Shown: positions 21,700 to 33,909 of the stretch, in pieces | Layout of the letters: each line of letters starts with the position of its first letter | Position numbering within the stretch: position 1 is the stretch's first letter | NCBI GenBank assembly: GCA_963930655.1 | Contig: OZ005604.1 | Location: 1,808,001-1,872,000, forward strand | Length of the DNA: 64,000 nucleotides | Reading direction: 5' to 3' | Source of the DNA: Myrica gale | Taxonomy: Eukaryota > Streptophyta > Magnoliopsida > Fagales > Myricaceae | The notes under the pieces: model-generated | Databases searched by the model: none | What the model was told of the DNA's origin: nothing | What the model saw: the letters and a program-made list of their open reading frames with translations, nothing else | Made by a program: the position numbers and the translations under genes

Positions 21700-24265
21700 A
21701 TAATAATGTGTATGACTGCTGGTTTTAACAACATCGTAAATCTATGTATTATCCAATTGAGCTGCGGAACAACCCCAATATTGCCAATCGGAGGGGAAGT
21801 GTTTTCTGTACCTGTGCATTTTGAGATTAATAATTTTGACGAGGAGGAAACTCGTGCGAGAGGATATACGGGGAAGTATCCGAGTCGGACTGTACAGGTG
21901 CCAGCATATCAGACAGCACCTGTGGGGTTTTCTCCGGGTCTTCTGTTGACGTGGAAGGACATGGTCTTCCCACTATGGGGGTAGCGGTAGGGCTGTGTAA
22001 CACGGGACTTGAGTTTAGAAAAAAAAAAAAACGGGACTTGGACGTGACATGATATTAAAAATAAAATAATATTATTTAGCCTCCGGCTGCATTCATCATT
22101 ATGAGCTTCTCGACAGTTTCTTCTTTTCATCTTCCGAAAGATCAACGTCCTTTCTAAGCTTCTCGGGGCTTGTCTGGGAACAGATTATAGTTCTGTTTTT
22201 GCGATTTAAAACAAAACCAGATTTTAAGAACAGTAACTGAGACCTGTATTCAGTTTGGAACCGATTGCAAATCTCCACTGTTATCCTGGGTGAGACCTGT
22301 ATCATGAAGGGCAGCTGCATATAGAATCGCACACCATCAATGTGCGTCTTGGATTTTAGTGAATCAATGCAATGTCTGGAGTGGAATCTGACATGCACGG
22401 TTGGTTTTTGTATTGAAAATGTTTCTTTTTCTTTATTCCATATTTGTTAGCCGAAATAAAGTTTTATTCTCTACACATAACGTGTGTAACTCAACTGTTA
22501 ATTTTTTATTCAATGTGTAACTCTTTTTTAATTCATTGTGTAACTTTTTATTACTATTTTTTTTTCTAAGTACGTTACATGTGAAACTTGCTAAACAAAG
22601 ATTATTGTATTTAAGTTGTCGCTAGGCATGCACTGTCTAACCTTCTTCTTTTTTTGTTTTTTCTAATCAACTTTTAACCTTCTTCTCGTGGGCTTGCGGC
22701 ACCATTCTTTTTCCTCTTATATGCTGATGTCAACTTAAGCCCACGAATGGACTTTAAATGAAACTGCACGTGGGCTGGACCCACATAACAATTATTGAAA
22801 AAAAGTACTAACCTCTTATTATCAACTCTGTCACCGTCTCGGGGTCGACCCACAGATGCAGGTTTTGCCTGCCACATTCATTACTAGAAAAAGAATAAGA
22901 GTAGAGGTGACTTTCGACAGGACGTAGCAGAGAATGTCCAGTTGGATTACAAAGACGAATAATAAAACTCCACAAATGCTTCAAATCTCTCCGTTTGTCT
23001 TATCACGATCGGTTCTATCTTTATGAATTACATATAAGCATTGTCTGTTTGGTCACTGTGTTATAGCTCCGGGGTGGACTTGGCCACTGAATATCCTAGA
23101 GCCGGCAGCTTGAGTGATCTCTGCTGGTGGATGCGTTTTGTAGCTGCCTATCTTACTCGTTCTGGTGTTCCTTGTAGATTTCTGTTGTTTGACAGGTGGT
23201 TTTTTTTGTCAGCAATTACTCAGTCGGAAATAGGTTGGGAATCAGTTAAAAATGCGAAAGAACGGAATTGAGTGTAGAGCCCGACGGAATTTGCCCAATA
23301 TGTTTTTAACGTCCATGATAAAGGACAGAACAAGCAAGTCATGTCGTCCTTTGGAACCGCTTTAAGCAAAAAGATTGTTTTTATTTTCCGGTGCAATGAC
23401 TCGACCGCCTATAGACGGGCTGATACCGCCACCTTCGGAGAAGTGATCTTCTCTTATTCACTTGTGCTGGTGGCGGAGAGGTCGGCGCCTGTGTTCTGGC
23501 TTTGGGGGGGGGGGGGGGGGGTTGCCTATCTCAATTATGACTTACTGGGTTAGGTTGCCATCTAGGTCTTACGGGTGATTTCCAAATTCTGGTCTCTTCC
23601 CTTCCCTTGATTCACGATCCTACCAGCCGAATTAATCTCCCATGTGTCGGGACCTGAATCGTGGTGGTGGTTTTCTACAGCGTCTTCTACATATATAGGC
23701 TTCTCCACTTCTTGAATGGATGAATGAAATTACCTTTCCAAGCCCAAGTGCTAAGCAAAAAACGAAACGTTGGTTTGCCTTGAAAAGATTTGGTGCTTGT
23801 CTGTGGAGACGACTCCAGTGGGTCATTTGGCTTTTTCGTCTTCCTGCTGCGTGTAGTTAGGTAGCGATTTTTATGTGGAAGAGAAAAGCCCCCATACGGT
23901 TTTTGATTCAGCCGTGAGGAGTAGAAACCCTAACACGAAGCTACCAAAACGCTAATATATATTCTTAATGGAACTTCACCAAAGCAAAATAATGCAACAG
24001 CAAATGACAACCAAGAAACTGCTGAATGTTGCAACAAGAGGAAGGATTAAGAGAAATCACCATCAACTTAACATCACATTGCACGAAATGACGTTCATCA
24101 GTTTCCGTCTTCGTGCGTGATTTAAGCTACAGCTACTATTATTTTCAGAATGAAAATACAGGCGCTACAGATTACTGGTAGTTGCAGTTGTTTCCATTCA
24201 CGTCAAAGTATCCACTTTGGGTTGGCGTTGTCACAAGAATATTCTGCAATCTGCAGGGAGCAGGC
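21700..24265. other. Intergenic, unassigned sequence
   Basis: About 2.5 kb with several short open frames, some fairly GC-balanced (21706-21984, 23041-23271, 23341-23553), but no recognisable domain and several without an ATG in plausible context. A run of G residues lies at about 23504-23521. Possibly decayed transposon or gene-fragment DNA. Confidence 0.4.
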
Positions 24266-24802
24266 TCAAAAACCAGGTGGTGACGCACGTCGATCGATCT
24301 CACTGGTGGTTGAAGCCGAGATGGGTGGCGTGGTATTGGGTTCAAAGGGAGGAACAGGACCGTGCTTCACTGGGCGCTGCGAAGGAATCACGTCGTGACT
24401 CACGACGGGGTTGTGACTGGTGTGTGAAACCGGGCTGTATGTCCCGGGCTTTGGTGCAGAGGGAGGAACAGGACCCCTCTTCATTGAGCTCCGTGACGGT
24501 GTCAAGGGATTTGGTCCAGAAGGAGGAACAGGAACCCTCTTCATTGATTGCAGTGGTGGAGAATCCATGTCGTGACCAACTAAAGTGCTGCGACGGGTTG
24601 TCGACGCCGGGATTTCTCTGGTGTTGGGTGCAGAGAGATCAGGGAAAGGAATTAGAGCCCTCTTCACAGAGCGACGCCGCTCCTCCGCGAAGTTGTCACC
24701 CGCGGCAGCCCTTCGACTGGTTGTTGAAGCGGCAAACGCTGATGGAGAGGCGTATGCCGGCACGAGGGAAAGCATTATTATGACTGAGTGAATTAGCTGC
24801 AT
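24266..24802 (-). CDS. Secreted multi-peptide precursor with four K(R/H)-x-PVPP modules
   Basis: A 178-aa intronless frame with a good ATG. Residues 1-24 (MQLIHSVIIMLSLVPAYASP then SAFA) form a signal peptide. Four modules follow: SVKRALIPFPDLSAPN (45-60), SMKRVPVPPSGPNP (86-99), SMKRGPVPPSAPKPGTYSP (106-124) and PVKHGPVPPFEPNTTPP (144-160). Three are preceded by the dibasic KR, the last by KH, which suggests proteolytic release. The SGPNP core links it to the loci at 36.7, 50.1, 55.6 and 60.3 kb; the VPVPPSxP stretch also recalls IDA-like peptides. It has no cysteines. A TATA-like CATAAAATGG lies at about 24853-24862, roughly 50 bp upstream. An antisense open frame of similar length is a shadow. 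Function is inferred from architecture only. Confidence 0.7.
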   Translation of the reverse strand: MQLIHSVIIMLSLVPAYASPSAFAASTTSRRAAAGDNFAEERRRSVKRALIPFPDLSAPNTREIPASTTRRSTLVGHDMDSPPLQSMKRVPVPPSGPNPLTPSRSSMKRGPVPPSAPKPGTYSPVSHTSHNPVVSHDVIPSQRPVKHGPVPPFEPNTTPPISASTTSEIDRRASPPGF

Positions 24803-25164
24803 GTTGCGAGTTTCTCAACGTATACGATGAGAATGACGAAGAATGCAGCTCCATTTTATGGGCGATGGTTTTTTTTTTGGGACAAGATTTTGACGGTGGA
24901 AAAGATTATGCTAATTATAATTACGAGTCACCATTTAAAAAAATAAATTTAAAATTCAGAATCTGGAGTAGTGAACTCTATGTTTACACGCCCTTCAAGT
25001 TATTAATTGGAACTGCACTTGGCTTTGGTTTTAAGAGGAACATCCCTTCCCGAACCTCCCCACACTATTCCCATATAAATATTTAATAGCAAATTTTGAT
25101 TTAACTTTTGTTAACCTCAATATTCTTGTCTCCGTTTAACAACATTAATGAAATTTATCTACTT

Positions 25165-25365
25165 TCTTAAATTTATGGTTGTGCTCTACATGTAGATTAA
25201 TAATTAAGTACTACCAGGTACATTTCAATTAAGTACTTAAAACAAAATTCTTCTTGGATCCGACACTGTCCTTGTGGTATCTAATTTATCTATTTCACCC
25301 AGAACCGGAGTGTATGGGTATGTAGACAGAGAGTTAGAGTGAGAACTTGTGTCCATTCAATAGGA
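25165..25365. repeat. Interleaved direct repeats, first set
   Basis: ATGGTTGTGCTCTACATGTAG...ATTAATAATTA (about 25174-25208) recurs at 25799-25832, and GTGTATGGGTATGTAGAC...CATTCAATAGG (25311-25365) recurs at 26243-26297. The two blocks are about 100 bp apart in the first set. In the second set a MITE occupies the space between them. Confidence 0.7.
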
Positions 25366-25448
25366 ATTGATATTTCTAGAGTTGTACTCAATTTAGCGAT
25401 ATCCCATGACTTCTCTTCATGAAAGTCCCACACCGGATATGCATTCAG

Positions 25449-25772
25449 TTACTCAATTGGGATCGGTAATTCCATCAAAGCACCTTCGACCTTCCCTTGT
25501 TTCGAATCTAGTCTCGGCATCAAGCTCAGATTAGAATAGTTGTATGGACGATCATGAGCTAGCTGTCGATTTCTCCTCCAGGAAGAAAAGCCCCAAATGA
25601 AGGGGCCCACTTCCCAGGCTGTCTCTTTGTTGCTTGCCCCAAGGATAGATAGTGCTGTGAAGAGAGCCAAGAGATCCGTCTTTTGGTCGAGGACACCATT
25701 ACCTCGTTGCTCGATTGCATCGAGATCGATGTAGATGACTACATTCTTTTTCCTCTCCAGAGCCCCGACCAC
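25449..25772 (-). other. Open frame without ATG, unrecognised
   Basis: About 107 open codons, with unusually protein-like composition (NVVIYIDLDAIEQRGNGV, WEVGPFIWGFSSWRRNRQ), but the first in-frame initiator is GTG and no ATG precedes it. It could be a gene or organelle-DNA fragment. I do not recognise it. Confidence 0.25.
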
Positions 25773-25835
25773 ATGTCGCCGACGGTTATTTTATTTGTAA
25801 TGGTTGTGCTCTGCATGTAGATTAATAATTAGGGT

Positions 25836-26241
25836 TAAATGCATTATATGTCCTTGTGGTATGCGTGAATTGTAAACATGTCTCTGGAGTAAACAAAGTA
25901 CTTTTAATACCCCTGAGTAAACTTTAAGGTCAGAATATGCCCCTCCGTCGATGCGCCGTTTGAAAGACTAACGGAAAATGCTGATGTGACAAAAATAGAC
26001 ACGTCAGCATCAATCAGATGATGCCAAGTAGTCAAATGAAGCGGTCGACCGCTACATGTAGCAGACGACCGCTTAATTTAGCGGTCGACCGCATTTTATT
26101 CCTTTAGTCTTTCAAACGACACATCGACGGAGGGACATATTGTGACTTTGAAGTTTACCTCAGGAGTATTAAAATGACTTTTGTTTACCTCAGGGGTATA
26201 TTTGCAATTCACGCATACCACAAGGGCATAAAATGCATTTA
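25836..26241. mobile_element. MITE with about 175-bp terminal inverted repeats
   Basis: The left end TAAATGCATTATATGTCCTT and the inverted right end TAAATGCATTTTATGCCCTT begin long arms that both contain GTGGTATGCGTGAATTG and CTCCGTCGATG. The centre has several copies of AGCGGTCGACCGC, itself a palindrome. Non-coding foldback MITE. Confidence 0.8.
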
Positions 26242-26299
26242 GTGTATGGGTATGTAGACGGAGAGTTAGAGTGAGAACTTGTGTCCATTCAATAGGGTA

Positions 26300-26596
26300 C
26301 TATGTTTGTTTGGACAAATTTTTTTGGAAAAGACTATTCATTCCGTTGCAAAAAATTTTGTTTCATCCCGTATGATGTCTTTTGAACTATAGTTTTTGGG
26401 AAAGAAAAAGTATTATGCGACGTCATATGTCTCCTTTTTGGGACGGACGAATAACTGTCCCAAAAAGTAAATTCGCGCGGGAGAACATGATTTTTCCGTC
26501 ACAAATTTTTTTTTGAGGACGGAGATATTGGGACGGTCCCCATCCGTCTCAAAAGAGAAAATCCGTCCCAAAAAAAAAATGAAGTTTGTTATAGTG
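26300..26596. mobile_element. CACTA-like non-autonomous fragment
   Basis: The right end reads GTTTGTTATAGTG, whose complement CACTATAACAAAC is a CACTA-type terminus. Subterminal GGGACGG and CCGTCCC repeats occur in both orientations. The left end (near ACTATGTTTGTTTGG) is weak. Confidence 0.5.
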
Positions 26597-26599
26597 CAT

Positions 26600-27705
26600 G
26601 GTGTTATAAATTTCAGATATAGAGACCGTTTTTTGCCTGCTGAATTTTGTCTCGTACCCGAAAAAAGTAGTTGCTGATTTTGCCAAAATGCTCATGAAAG
26701 ACACAAACACAATTATATGGCTACAAGATCACGGGCTCTGATAATATGAAAGATAATATAAACAAAACACTAAATTAAAATACATAATAGGAAGAAAAGA
26801 TAAATAGTAAGAAGACCGAGATTTAAGTGTTTTTTATAAAAGAATTACGTCCACTGTGATAAGGGCTGCATGTTATATTATACGTGCATAGATTATTAGA
26901 TAGTACGAGACAAAAGTTTATTTACAAATAAAATAAAGTGCAATTGATAAGTGATATCTAATATTGATAATAAGCTTGAATTTCTCACATTTAAGCTTGA
27001 ATTTCTAATATATTGATAAGTGATATCTTGATATTTATAATGCTATATTAAATCTTATATATGCATTATGATATTTTGATCTCTACCATGTTTCACATTG
27101 AGTTTTCTCTTAATTTAATTGAGTGAAATATTGTCTTTATTCTTGTGTGCTTCTAAGTAATTCTACGTTTTTTTCTAGGTTACTTATAAGTAATAATTTA
27201 CGCTTAATAGCTAAAGTAGTTGATTGACTAAAATTCATACGTTGCAAATTTTTCTCATGTCTTCGATCAAGAATTTATTAAAATATGTGATAAAGTACTA
27301 TTTGGCTATAAATTCAATTCTTTAGCGCGCAGCCCAGTTTTATCTTGCAGGGACCCACGCGGTGTTCAACCCCTCAACATATATATACTGTGTTCATTGC
27401 TGTGTTCTTGCATGAACGCTCTCTTCATCTGGAACCACAAATATCCTAGACTTAAAATACAGTAGATGAGAGAGTTCCAGCTCCAGGGATCCACACCCTC
27501 CGTTCAACGTCGATGCAGGCCACAGAGCTTCGCCGAGCTATGCTCACTATAGAAGTCTGCTGCGCCCCCCTCTGCGTCAAACTTTGCGAATTAACATTCC
27601 CAGCATAATACCAAGTACTCATCTATGCTTCTGCGCGTTCTTCATATGGCAATGCTACTGACATCAGTAACTAAAATTCGTTTATGTTTCGTTACTTCGT
27701 TTTCT
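26600..27705. other. Intergenic, no gene recognised
   Basis: AT-rich sequence with short direct repeats of TTGATAAGTGATATCT near 26944 and 27012. No coding supported. Confidence 0.4.
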
Positions 27706-27711
27706 TCTTCT

Positions 27712-27972
27712 TCTTTTTTTTTTCTGAATAACGCAATTTTTATTAAAAACTCCAACTAAGGGAGATGTTCGAATCACATTACAAAATATGCAAAGGGACA
27801 CTACTAGAATCAAAAGAGTCGGAGATATGGGACCTCGCAGCCCATTGCACCAGCAAGTGCGCCTGGTTGTTGAGCCTACGAGAAATCCAGCACAAAGACC
27901 ACTCGGGATGGAGACCAAGCTCAGCACGCAGCAGGGGAATAATATCATCAATCTTCCAACAAGGCATTCTCT
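27712..27972 (-). mobile_element. LINE 3' end, RNase H-like domain remnant
   Basis: On the minus strand a 62-codon frame reads WKIDDIIPLLRAELGLHP then WISRRLNNQAHLLVQWAA. This is the C-terminal end of the RVT_3/RNase H-like domain of plant LINEs (the R-x-x-N-x-x-AH-x-L motif). It runs on towards a poly-A tail (the T run at about 27712-27723 on the plus strand). The 5' part is truncated at about 27972. Non-functional. Confidence 0.75.
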
Positions 27973-27999
27973 ACAAAATACTATTTGGAAAACAAGTCG

Positions 28000-30625
28000 T
28001 TTACTTCAAAAGCATAATGTCAATTACTTCTTCCCAGACGAGGCTTTCTTTTTCTCTTCCAGCTTGTTCTTCTTCATTTTTTGTTTCTTCTGCTTAGGTC
28101 TCACCATTAATGATCGTAAGGCTGCATGTAACATGATCATGACTTGGTGCATGACCCATTAGTAGAAGAAATTAAATCCGTTGTATGTTACGGTTGCGCC
28201 GACAGTGAGAACATAAGGCTATTGATCTCCTCCCCCTTAATTGTACCCCGAAGATTACCCACAAAAATGGAAAAAGATAACGTAGATACCGTGTACAGGG
28301 TTCGCAAGTTACTACTGGCTGGTCCACGTAGGTTATGTGGTATATTCTGTTTTCTATCTATTATATTATGATTTTTTGTTCTACTTTGAGGTAAGCCTCT
28401 AATGATGTATCCTGGCATTATTTTTTCTATTTATTATATATGCTGTATTAGTTGTTTTTTTGAATTTTTCTTTCAAAATCTCTTATTTTTTTGTACATAA
28501 ATCGAATTATGGAATATAAATAAAATTTTAATTCGGAAAATGATTGTAAACAAAATTAATAACAGAAAAAAAGCAAAACAAAAATTACAATTCTTATTTA
28601 ATTAAATTACATGATTGAATTAGGAAAGAGATAGATTTTATGTATTAAAATTTACGTGTGGCATTTAGCATCAAGTTGACAACAACTTGATATTTTACAG
28701 TCATGAACCAAGACAGACAGCCCCTTGTTGGATTAGTCCTTCGACTTCATGATTCTTCATCTCTTGGATATTCTAATCCAGGAACGCTGTCGTCTGATTC
28801 ATTGATTTGATTAGTCAATGGTTATTGACTAATCTACAAATGTTGCAGGGGGGTGGGCTGCGGGTAAGAAAAAACCGAAAGGAACCATATGGATCAAAAG
28901 ACAATTCGTGGACAATTTGGCTCAGCGTCTCCTTAAAAATGATGCATTTTCTTATATATTATTGTGAGTTCGGTTATTTCTTCTTCTGGCATCCTTAATT
29001 CTAGAAAGAGAGATTCGTGGTGCTCCTAACCTGTACTCGTGGTGCTTCCAGCCAGCAGCCGTTAATATAGCTCAATTTGAAGCTTGCTTTGTAAGTCTCT
29101 TGATCAGGAGTCACAAGGACACGAACCGTCTAGCGGAGAGCCCCACAAATTGTCCCCCACTCGTTACATTTCCGCGGCAAGTAAGGAAGATATATCAGTA
29201 GACAGTAGAAGAAAATATACGAACTGCATCGGTGTGCGCACACTCCCGCAGCATGTGCAACTAGTAGCGGAAAGTTTGCGGAAAAGACGGATAAAGCTAA
29301 AAAAGTAGCAGCGCCGCCCGGATAAAGCTAAACCAGCCAAAATATTGTTTCTCGAGCGCCCTGCCTCGACCTTGAGCGGATAGAGTATGCTCTTCCTTTA
29401 TCTTAAAAAAATCCAGTATGCTTCGAGATGAGCTCTTCCTTTACCTATCAAAACAATCCTCTTCCTGTAATTAAGAAAAAGGTTCCACTCATTGGTATTA
29501 AAAAATGTGGGAAGTGGGAACTATCCCCAAATTACGGAGAGTACCTCTTATGTAGGTTAACCTTATTTGGGGCACTCAGAAAAAGGATAAAGAAAAAAAA
29601 ACATTACTTGGGCAGCTTTATTAGTCGCTCGTAAGGAAAATGTGGACCAAAAAGCAACCCCTCGTGGTCACTGGCCATTTATTTGACTTCTATGCTTGGA
29701 AAATGTTACATTTTTCTCATGTATTATATTATAAACGCATCAGTTTTCATGAAATTAGTAGGATTTGAATCGTAAAACTTTCATGTTCGGCGAGTTCGAG
29801 ATTTTTTTTAGAATTCCGCATAAACGTTTTCAATAATGACATGCATATAATGATGTTAAATGACTACCATATCCTTCACAAAAACTTAAAAGATGAGAGA
29901 AATCAAAGGTTAAAATGGAGTTATGAGAAACATGCCGACCTCATCGTTCAGAACGTTAAAATCGAAAATAAGACGAAATGACGATATAGCCCGAATGTTA
30001 TGTTTGGTTGAAAGTTGGTTAAGGGTTAAGACGGAGATTTCACCCCGCATTCTCTGACCAACGAGCCGCTTTTGCTGACTAACGAAGTGCTTTTCGTTGT
30101 TTTGGTGGAGAAAGCAATTCAGCCGAATTGCAAAATTTCGTCCTTTTGTGCTTTTGTTTTGTTTTTTTAATATATATATATATAATATTCAAAATTTAAT
30201 AAATTAAAAAAAAAACAACTTTAAATATCATCATTAATTTTTTTACACCTCAACAATTTATACACAAACATCAACACAACTCTAACATCACCTAAAAATT
30301 CACAAAAATTTTCAAATCCTACAAAAACCCTTCAACACGAACATCACCCGAGAGTTGTCTTCCAATTTATTAGTTTTTTTTTTGCCTTTAAAGTCATCAT
30401 CCGCCCCTCACGCATGCGGTATTTCCAGGATTTACGCAAAAACTATGGGAAATATTGATTTGTATATCAAATAAGTGATCTCTCCAAATTATGAAGATCC
30501 TATGTTGTCAGAATTAATACGAGTAGTGGGCGACAAATATTTGCAATATATCTAGGTATGGTGGCCGTGGCGGACCCAAGGTAATACCGTGAAACTTTAT
30601 TAAAATGTTTTATATATTTCTATTT
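28000..30625. other. Intergenic with scattered repeats, no gene recognised
   Basis: Contains the dispersed block described at 28722-28845 and otherwise only short open frames with no recognisable motif. Confidence 0.4.
28722..28845. repeat. Dispersed repeat R2, copy 1 (partner 31686-31800)
   Basis: Shared blocks with 31686-31800 in order are GTTGGATTAGTC, TTCATC/TCCATCTCTTG, TCTAATCC, GAATGCTG/GAACGCTG and ATTCATTG(A/G)TTTGATTA. The copies are diverged and about 2.9 kb apart. Confidence 0.6.
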
Positions 30626-30630
30626 TTTTA

Positions 30631-31136
30631 ATATCAGGTCACCTCCAATGCCAAATCGCCACCTGTCATAAAATAAAATAAATTTTAATTTGAAACTTCA
30701 AAAACTTAAAATTAAAAATTTAAAAACAGATTGGGGTGGGAAGTTTCACACCCTCATGACCAATGCGCGCATTGGTGCAGGGAGGAACCTACCCTCCACC
30801 CCAACCCGCCAAGGAGCGATGGCGGCCGGCTCTCCCCCCACCACCCAAGGAGTTGGCGCCACCATTCCAGCATGGAGGCCAGGGAGCCCCAATATGACAC
30901 TCTACTCCTAATTCCCTAGCGAAGCAACGCATGGTCGGAGGGAAACCCTCCCTCCCCCTTATTGGATGGGTGGGGCTTCCCCACCCCTTTTTTTTGAAGT
31001 TTTAATTTTAAAGTTATATTTTATAATTTATAATTAAAGACCTGTTTTATAAAGTTTTAATTTAATTTATTATATAAATTTTTAGACTTTTATTTTTTTA
31101 ACAGGTGGTGAGTTGTGATTGGACGTGATCTGGTAT
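30631..31136. mobile_element. GC-cored MITE with about 37-bp TIRs
   Basis: The left end ATATCAGGTCACCTCCAAT...CGCCACCTGT and the inverted right end ATACCAGATCACGTCCAAT...CACCACCTGT match over about 37 bp. AT-rich arms flank a GC-rich centre containing CCCTCC and GGGTGGG repeats. Non-coding; probably a Mutator-like or related MITE. Confidence 0.65.
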
Positions 31137-31139
31137 TTT

Positions 31140-32225
31140 GAAATTTCCATTAAATCATCTCCACAAAGTTAAGATGAGTGTCCTATATATGTTACTAACT
31201 GTTTAAAACTAGAGAGTTTAAATATTTTTTAAAAAAATCTAGCTAGTTTTTTAAAATGGCTTCAAAATCTAATGAGTGAAGATAAATTTTATCCATAAAT
31301 ATATAATTTATGGCAAATATACATAAACTTATTTAGTATTAATATATTATATATTAGTTTTCTCTCCAAGCAAAACATCCTAGGTCCGCTACTGAAATTT
31401 ATATGCGAAAAAACGTGCATAACAAAAATAAACAATGTACCAAAAGACCAATATATATACTCGAATTGCATAATGCAAATTAGAGATAGACATGTATAGC
31501 ATTAACTACACGTGTGACATACACTGCACCAAGCATCACACGAATAACCTAGATATTATAAGCTCTATCTATCTCTTTCTGATAATTTAATTAGGACAGA
31601 AATTATACACAATTTTAAACTAAGAATGACAACGTTGGCAATTTGACTTCTGTATTTAAAGATGTATTCTTCATATATTGTGTAGTGAGTTGGATTAGTC
31701 TTTCTAATTTCATCCTTGATTCTCCATCTCTTGTATCTAATCCCCGAATGCTGGCTTCTAATTCATTGGTTTGATTATTCCATGGTCATCCCTAATTATC
31801 TCGTCAAGAGTACGTGAATTCATCTAAATTGATCAGAGAGCGTCAAAATGTTTGTCACTTTTTCTTATATATATATCATCCGTAGCCGTTGAGTCATTAT
31901 ATATGCGCATATATAGAGAACTTACAGTGGCGGTCAAAAATATTGCCTCCAAAGACCGAAGAATCCGGCACTATATATAACTTCAGTTTCAATGTCTTAT
32001 TTGAATGGTTTCTTCACAACTGCTCCCACCACGTTCATCATCTTCACCCTCTCTTATTTCGTAAAGCTTTAAAGATCACTGCAATGAAACAAAGGATCTT
32101 CACGTCCAATAAGAAGGTGTACGTATCTCCATGAGAAGGAAACAGCAGTAAGTACGCGTCACCTGCAGAGAAATATTTTCCTGCACGTACGGGTTGGATC
32201 CCCATTTCTTGTCCGGTTGATTAAT
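31140..32225. other. Intergenic, no gene recognised
   Basis: AT-rich. Holds R2 copy 2 (31686-31800). No supported coding. Confidence 0.4.
31686..31800. repeat. Dispersed repeat R2, copy 2 (partner 28722-28845)
   Basis: See 28722-28845. Same block order and orientation. Confidence 0.6.
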
Positions 32226-32855
32226 GTACGTAGTTGCTTCTAGCTCGAGGAGTTCTGTATTGACGTGGGGGAGAGGCGGAATGTTCTCAAAGTTTCACCT
32301 TGCACTCTCTATGATCTACTCTCGGCAAAAGATAAATTGATTGTTTTACTGCATGAGAATGTTTTATAAATATGGAAAGAAGCTAGGCATCAATTCAGAA
32401 TACATGGATCGCATATTAAGTCAGTCAAGTTTCTCTACGTCTCATTCTGTTTAGGCTTGAGCCGCCTTGAGGATAATATATACCTAATACGTAACTTCTG
32501 TATTTTTTTTTTCTCTTTTCTTTTTCCTCTCCAATCCCCAACCTTCTATGTTCCCTATTAACAGCAAAAACTGAAGAGGAAGGTGCTTGATACGTTTACT
32601 TGGCATTATGATGTGCTTAATTTTTCGACTAGCTAACACCTTATTACAGCTCACTATTTAAGAGACTGAGACCGAGGGACATCAATAGGAGTGGCGAAGC
32701 CAGATATTATCCTTTACTTCTTCTTTTTGTGTGGAAACTCCTAGGTTAAGATTGATGTTTGATTTACTTTAATCTTTCTCGTCTGAAAGCTTGTAGTTAG
32801 TAGTTGGTTTTTGTGACGTGTTAGTCACGTAGTGGTTGCAAGTATTTTGTCTGCC
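32226..32855. repeat. Dispersed repeat R1, copy 1 (partner in the OR23-like intron, 43574-43923)
   Basis: Colinear with intron sequence of the F-box gene. Shared blocks are GGAATGTTCT, CTCTCTATGATCTACTCTC, TATGGAAAGAAGCTA, GCATCAATT, ATTAAGT and AACTCCTAGGTTAAGAT, then TTGTAGTTAGT and GTATTT. Copy 1 has about 280 bp extra (32440-32720). Confidence 0.75.
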
Positions 32856-32869
32856 CGAAACTCATAGCC

Positions 32870-33330
32870 CTGCAATGTGCTTAACTTGTAATTCTCACTT
32901 CCTTCAAATGAAAGTTGAATCTATTGTTGAAGGAAGTGACCCGGCCTTTTGGGAAACGGTAGCAAGGGCCACCCCACCCACTTTTAGAGCCTCCCCAGCA
33001 AGTGTCGACAGAGTGGAATGGGAACTCAACTCAAATAGACAATTCTCGATCAAAAGTGCTATGGATTTGATGTGTACAATGGGTCATGAAGTGGGCAGTA
33101 CCTAGACAATCAATTCATCCTCTGGTTGGCTATCAGGAGACTCTCGGCACAAGATAGGCTCATAAGTCATACCCCTTGGGCTTATTCCTGAAATGATATG
33201 TTATTTATGTGGCAAGATGACAATCATTAATTTATTCTTCAATGGTCCCTTCTCTGGCAGAATTTGGAGATATTTGGATCTAAGCGTCGGTTGCGGACTG
33301 TAGATAGAAGCTGGCATGCAGGCGACCATC
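32870..33330 (+). mobile_element. LINE reverse-transcriptase C-terminal (zf-RVT) remnant
   Basis: The plus strand reads DRVEWELNSNRQFSIKSAMD, then in other frames FILWLAIRRLSAQDRLISHTP, MLFMWQ and FFNGPFSGRIWRY. These are the successive conserved pieces of the zf-RVT region at the end of plant LINE reverse transcriptases. Frameshifts and stops make it non-functional. Confidence 0.75.
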
Positions 33331-33334
33331 TTTT

Positions 33335-33909
33335 GGTGCTCGAGAATTCAAAGGTAAATCCATGTAAGTTATGAACAACTATATAACTATATAACTATAT
33401 ATATATGTGTATGTATATGTATATGTATATGGCCGTATATGATCATTGAAAAGCATTAATTTTTTTTTTTTAAAAAAGTCTAAACTTTTTAGAGATGGGT
33501 TTGTTAAAAAACCGCTTCGGCTTTCTAGAATTGGCTTTGTAAATTTTAAAAAACAGCCTAGCTAGGTTAATTTTTATTTAATTTATGACTTATTAATTTT
33601 AAATTATTTATTTATTTTTAAGACACTTAACATGCTGGCTATATATTGACGCGGGCATCATGTTCGGTCATAAATTCCATTAGAAATATGAATAAAAATG
33701 TAACATCGTAGTGATTTTTAACCGTGGTCTAAACTTTAGGCAATGATTTGTAAAATCTAAAAAATGAAGCATGTTTTTAAAATCCAGATAATAATTTTTA
33801 AATCATCAGCATTGTGTGAAAGATTATAATGGGCTCTGCTTCTGCTTCTGAAAGCCATAATCAAATATAGCACATTTTGCATGTTCCTGTCGGCTTGCAC
33901 TTGATATGT
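33335..33909. other. Intergenic, no gene recognised
   Basis: AT-rich, with a TA/TG microsatellite at about 33376-33431. Confidence 0.4.

Noticed and set aside
24217..24783. 188-codon open frame on the plus strand
   Set aside because: Antisense to the secreted multi-peptide precursor, which has an ATG with TATA, a signal peptide and family motifs. The plus frame is Cys/Trp/Arg-rich with no domain.
25449..25772. Possible protein-coding gene or organelle-derived fragment
   Set aside because: No ATG, no recognisable family; kept only as an unclassified open frame.
29084..29308. EPSSGEPHK...TRYIS, which looks a little like the SGPNP core
   Set aside because: No ATG, no signal peptide, wrong spacing and no second cysteine; probably coincidence.
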